A stretch of 64,000 nucleotides of DNA from contig NC_081407.1 of the NCBI RefSeq assembly GCF_030272615.1, positions 439,175,230 through 439,239,229 of the forward strand, in the 5' to 3' direction. The notes under the pieces were generated by a model. That model did not search any database, had not been told where the DNA came from, and was given only the letters and a program-made list of their open reading frames with translations. Shown in pieces: positions 60,401-64,000 of this stretch. Made by a program: the position numbers and the translations under genes. This DNA comes from Cryptomeria japonica. Lineage: Eukaryota; Streptophyta; Pinopsida; Cupressales; Cupressaceae. The first letter of the stretch is position 1. The number at the start of each line of letters is the position of its first letter.

Positions 60401-61200
60401 TCGTTAGATCTTTTCCAACCTTCTCGCAAGTTATCTCCTCCAAACTGCTTCCTTAGCAGGCCCCAACACTCGGTCGCCATGTCACGGTGAATAAACATCA
60501 CACATCTTTCGATCGCGGTATAGTGACCACTGTCGGATCAACTCGGATGACCGTCTGATCTTCCTTATCTTCTCGGCCTTTAACCTTGCCTGAGCGGCTC
60601 TCTCTTTGCTTTATTCATCCATGTCATGTGTCACTCTCTAGTTCGCCCATGGATCCACCTACCCACCACTTGGACCTCAGTTCTTCTTCTATGCTCCGCC
60701 ACATGGCACATCCTGATTGGCTTTGGAGTCCCTACCCTGCTACCTTAGGATGACCTCACTAATCACCGGAATGAAGCTCTACCTTGTTGCCAAGTCGCGA
60801 TGGATTTCATTGAGCGGTTTCCCATCACGATGTAGCGACAACCATTGGATCTTTTTGCTGGACCATCAAATCTGGCTTACTTGCTTGATGTTTAGCCTCC
60901 ATCCTCGCCAGTCTATCACAAAACTTTGGTTGCCTTGAGATGCTTGTTCACATGTGTGGGGTCCACTATGTTCAGCCTTCTTCATGCCAAAAGCTATTTG
61001 TCTTTCGATAGTTATCATACGGACCGCTTTGGATTTAAGTGTTAAAAGAGCCTATCCCACAAACAATGTGGGATAAAGGCTTTCCCTGTTTTGACGTAGC
61101 TCCATGTTCTTCAGTTATGCTCCTGCAAAACGATTTACTAACATCCGACTGAAAAAGCTCTGAATTTAGATTTGCCTTTAGAAAACATATCAAATAATCT
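57493..61200 (-). repeat. 3' LTR of element D (end uncertain)
   Basis: It starts at 57493, but only the first 381 bp can be checked against the other LTR. The interior is AT-rich to about 60230, then GC-richer (60240-60960) with CATGTCACGG and CGATGTAGCGAC-like phrases, and holds a hairpin at 61053-61075. I find no gene in it. The right limit is arbitrary. Confidence 0.4.
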
Positions 61201-62379
61201 CATATGAATCCGAAATTCGAAACATAGGTCTTGAGATATACATGAAATACAAAGGAATAGTTAATTTGACCTGAAATGTTGAGATGAACAAGAATTATGG
61301 TTTGAAAAGGTATACCTGGCTTGATTTCAGAATTTGTGAAACATATACATACCTCGAGCTGACCTCTTGATGGATGCATCAGACTTGGTCTCTGGAAGTT
61401 AGAATTGAATGAACTTACTTGATTATAGATGTTACACATGATTGAGCATAGAGATCTACTTTCTGGCATAAATCTGGAACTCTAAAATTTGAAAATTTTA
61501 GGGTTCCAACTGGTAGGAGAGCCTGGTGTACCAATACATATCAAACCTGGCATGCTTGGTGTTTTCTATCAGTGAGTCAGGGACTTTCAAAAGTTTGAAA
61601 CTTCATGACTAAGTTGGAAAAAACACAAAAGCCATGACAACGATAGGAGTTGCTAAGGCAAATAAAGGGATCACTTAAAAAAGGTTCGTGACTTGGTAGA
61701 AAAATTTAGATTTGGTGGATAACATGGGCTCTGAATGGGGACAAGGACTAATAAGACACAGAGAACCCCATAGGCTTGGGCAAGACTAGTGCATGGAGAT
61801 TGGGTGTCAGGGTCATCGTGATCATCAATAGAAAATAGGGAGCTGCTTGTAGAAAGGTGGAGGGGAACAGGGCACACCAAAAATTACAAGCCAAAACTAA
61901 TTAAAACCTACAACACAACAAAAATTTATTTACAAATGTATACATGGGTGGAACCCCTCACATTGGGAAAGATCTAGACAACTCATGCAAAACCGTTCAC
62001 AGGTTGTGAAAAATATAACCCACTGCGGAAAAGAAGTGTACTCTTGTGAAATACTAGCAAACCCAAGAATAACATGCATTTCCACTGGAGACTCAACTTG
62101 TGCAAGAAGCCTTTGCACACTAGTATGCAACCAAAAAGCCACTTTTCATCATAATTTTTAAAATCATAACCCACTTCCTTTCTGGCTTCATACATGAACT
62201 TTGTGAAATGATTTGGCTCATCATTGATTATTACATTAATTTCATCAAAGACATCCAAGACCAAACCTTCCTCTTTTTGATCACATGATAAACCAATTTT
62301 CGTATATGCAACTGATGACTACATCTTCTGAAGATCATATTCCTCTAGCATGGGATCGGTTTTAACATAGATGTCCTAT
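61201..62379 (-). other. Internal DNA of element D without a recognised gene
   Basis: Apart from the short minus-strand open piece to about 61990 that continues the ORF above, I see no coding signal. A near-perfect 32-bp palindrome lies at 61476-61507. Confidence 0.3.
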
Positions 62380-63322
62380 TCATTTTACACAAATGAAATC
62401 ATCATTGAAAGTACAATGTTCTTTACTCATATCAACAGACTTCATTATCAAATCATCATAATCTTCAATCTTACTTTTATCATCAACATAAGAAGAAAGA
62501 ATCTGAACTAGAGCTTCTTGAGTTTGCATGACATCCTTTTCATGAAAAGGGTTCCCGAAATGGGAAGAACACATTACCTCCTTTTCTCCACTTGCTTGAT
62601 CAATAAAACTGAAAAATGAATATTTAGGCTGCATTATATAAAAATATGATTGACTGGTTCCTTCCATATCTATTTTATTTTCAATCTTTCTTTCAACATC
62701 CTCAGGTATTCGGTCAACATCATTAAAAATAAAAGCCTCCATTTCTGTGCTATAATCTAAAGATTCTTTTGTAGCCTCATGCAAGATATTATCCTTTTCT
62801 TGATTCTTTTCATCAATATTAAAAGCAAAAGTTTCTAATTCAGAAGGAAAAGAAGACTCAGGCACAATGTCATTTGTACCTCTGTTTGTTTCACCAAAAT
62901 TGCAAATAAATGCATTTGCATCAATTTCAATGATATGACCATCTTCATCCTCTATTCCACACCATAAATTGTTATTTGAATCTCTCAAGAACTAGTCAGG
63001 AATAAAGACACTTTTATGCTCTCCTCGTAATGCTTCTCTTTCAAGAGGGATGAGCGGTTGCTCAATCTTTTTCATTTGCATGCATATCAAAGAAGATTCA
63101 AACTTTTTTACTTTCATCTTGGTACAAATTCATTGGCACACCATCTCCTTCACCGATGAAAGAAATATTATGGGAGTGATAAGGATACAAATAAATACAA
63201 CACTCATCATGTCCAAGTTCCTCTTGAAGAAGCTTCAACTTCTCCAATGTTGCCTGCAACTGATGAGTTTCTTTCTTGAGGTCCTTAAGTAGATAATATC
63301 TAAGATGTATGATGTTAAGCAA
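62380..63322 (-). pseudogene. Unrecognised ORF of element D, downstream of the primer site
   Basis: Two open minus-strand pieces (63322-63098 and 62988-62380) in different frames. The first has leucine-rich helix (LKKETHQLQATLEKLKLLQE), probably coiled coil; the second is acidic (IEDEDGHIIEIDANAF and later). A third piece continues to about 61990 (LVLDVFDEINVIINDEPNHF). By position it would be gag, but I see no zinc knuckle or gag phrase. It could equally be cargo. Function unknown. Confidence 0.4.
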
Positions 63323-63588
63323 TAGTACAAATTTGTGGTTTTTAGATGGATCTAACTTCTTCCTCTCAGCTACACAAATGCTTTCTTTAAAAGCATTTCA
63401 AAATGAATGAAGCACCTCATCATCTTCCGTCAGTATTTCTTGGAAAGTTGGTGTGGTCCGCCTTCATTCTAGCTGATTCCTTTTCTTGGCTTCATCTCAA
63501 ACCATATTTCTAAGATCCTTTAATTTAAAAGAGTCACCAAACTTATTTTTGGAAACACATCATTATATAGAAAGAAAGAACTAATCCT

Positions 63589-63619
63589 TTCACTTTCCCC
63601 AACAAAGTCACCAAAAATT
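63589..63619 (-). other. Primer-binding site candidate of element D
   Basis: Minus strand TGGTGACTTTGTTGGGGA, beginning a few bases from the 5' LTR. It resembles the TGGCGACTCC-type sites of plant Gypsy elements with several C-to-T changes, so D is probably Gypsy; this rests on the site alone. Confidence 0.4.
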
Positions 63620-64000
63620 TGTTGGCTAACAGATTTATACTTTTAAATTATAATCGAATGACTCACTTCAGCACAAAATAAGACCAGTTGCAACCAACAA
63701 TTGAGAAAACTGTAACGGTTCCTCTCTATATTTTGATATGAAGGTACAACTCCCTTCATTAGATAAAATGTGTATTTTCTGGATATGCTTTTAACTGGAA
63801 AGCAATAAAGGCAACTAACATATGCTCATAGACATGACACAGATGTGAACAAAAAATTTATAAATAAAGAGGTATAGGGATAAATGACACAAATTCCATC
63901 TTCCAAATACGCTCAACAGATAAACAAGAAAACAATAGTAATTCCCTCCAGCTAATGTGAATATTCAGAATTCAAAGTTTATGAAATAACCACAATCACA
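63620..64000 (-). repeat. 5' LTR of element D, cut by the window end
   Basis: The 381 bp present align with 57493-57873. It begins TGTTGGCTAACAG. Confidence 0.75.

Larger units (their letters stand above)
57493..64000 (-). mobile_element. Element D: LTR retrotransposon, runs beyond the window
   Basis: The DNA from 57493 (TGTTGGTTAACAG) is repeated from 63620 (TGTTGGCTAACAG) to the end of the window, collinear over 381 bp with about 47 differences by hand count (12%). Just left of the second copy the minus strand reads TTTTTGGTGACTTTGTTGGGG, a primer-binding-site-like sequence, so the right copy is the 5' LTR and coding is minus. The element has cut a zinc knuckle of element C; the five bases before it are tgacc (57488-57492). 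The right end and target copy are outside the window. Confidence 0.75.

Noticed and set aside
1-64000. tRNA, rRNA or other structured RNA genes
   Set aside because: I saw no cloverleaf with conserved arms and no rRNA-like stretch; the only tRNA-related sequences are primer-binding sites.

Overview
This is a piece of a large, repeat-rich land-plant nuclear genome. I see no intact ordinary gene. Nearly all of the 64 kb is transposable elements inserted into one another, most of them old and carrying stop codons. A gymnosperm (conifer) is my best guess: gene density is very low, LTR pairs are old but still recognisable, a PLS-type PPR fragment is present, and CACTA, Copia, Gypsy and LINE elements coexist. 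The sequence does not prove the taxon. Reading frames here are eukaryotic, several genes have GT-AG introns, and some frames only look as if they start at TTG or GTG.

Layout. (1) 1-2531 is left-flank DNA; a minus-strand ORF fragment at 1863-2531 looks like the C-terminal half of an element-borne ORF. (2) 2532-42363 is best read as one CACTA (En/Spm-like) transposon, inflated to about 39.8 kb by later insertions. Its ends are inverted repeats (CACTAGTACATTCGGA at 2532; the reverse complement of CACTAATACATTTGGA ending at 42363) with matching subterminal CGTCGTAATTCC motifs. On the minus strand it carries a spliced TNP2-type transposase gene (34188-39650) and a spliced second gene of the Transposase_24 (TnpA-like) type (24156-33760). 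A PPR gene fragment (41164-41865, plus strand) lies between the transposase and the right end. (3) Inserted in or between CACTA parts are: two diverged copies (A, 2772-9066; B, 9067-22882) of a repeat family carrying an unrecognised ORF of about 1,240 codons; a 7.7 kb non-autonomous Gypsy element (14502-22208) with a perfect 5-bp target duplication that splits ORF B; a 6.7 kb, nearly full-length but decayed Copia element (24985-31708) that splits the TnpA-like gene; a solo LTR (34909-36059) that splits the TNP2 gene; and a Copia-type fragment (about 9840-10640).

(4) 42364-43455 is the other half of the ORF that the CACTA interrupted. It is followed by a LINE fragment (43500-45030), a poor region, and a probable Gypsy 3' LTR beginning at 47249. 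(5) 50041-64000 is a second nest: a LINE 3' end (50041-51991), cut by a non-autonomous LTR element C (51992-57492) that has zinc knuckles and a large unassigned ORF where pol should be, which is cut in turn by LTR element D (57493 to beyond the window end).

How the parts relate. Relative age can be read from nesting and from LTR divergence (my hand counts: about 3% for the Gypsy, 5% for the Copia, 12% for element D). Most premature stops fit C-to-T or G-to-A changes, as expected from cytosine methylation of silenced elements. The most unusual theme is a set of large, unassigned element-borne ORFs (A, B, C and the ORF split by the CACTA) that share a weak common pattern: an N-terminal globular region, then a charged linker and coiled coil.
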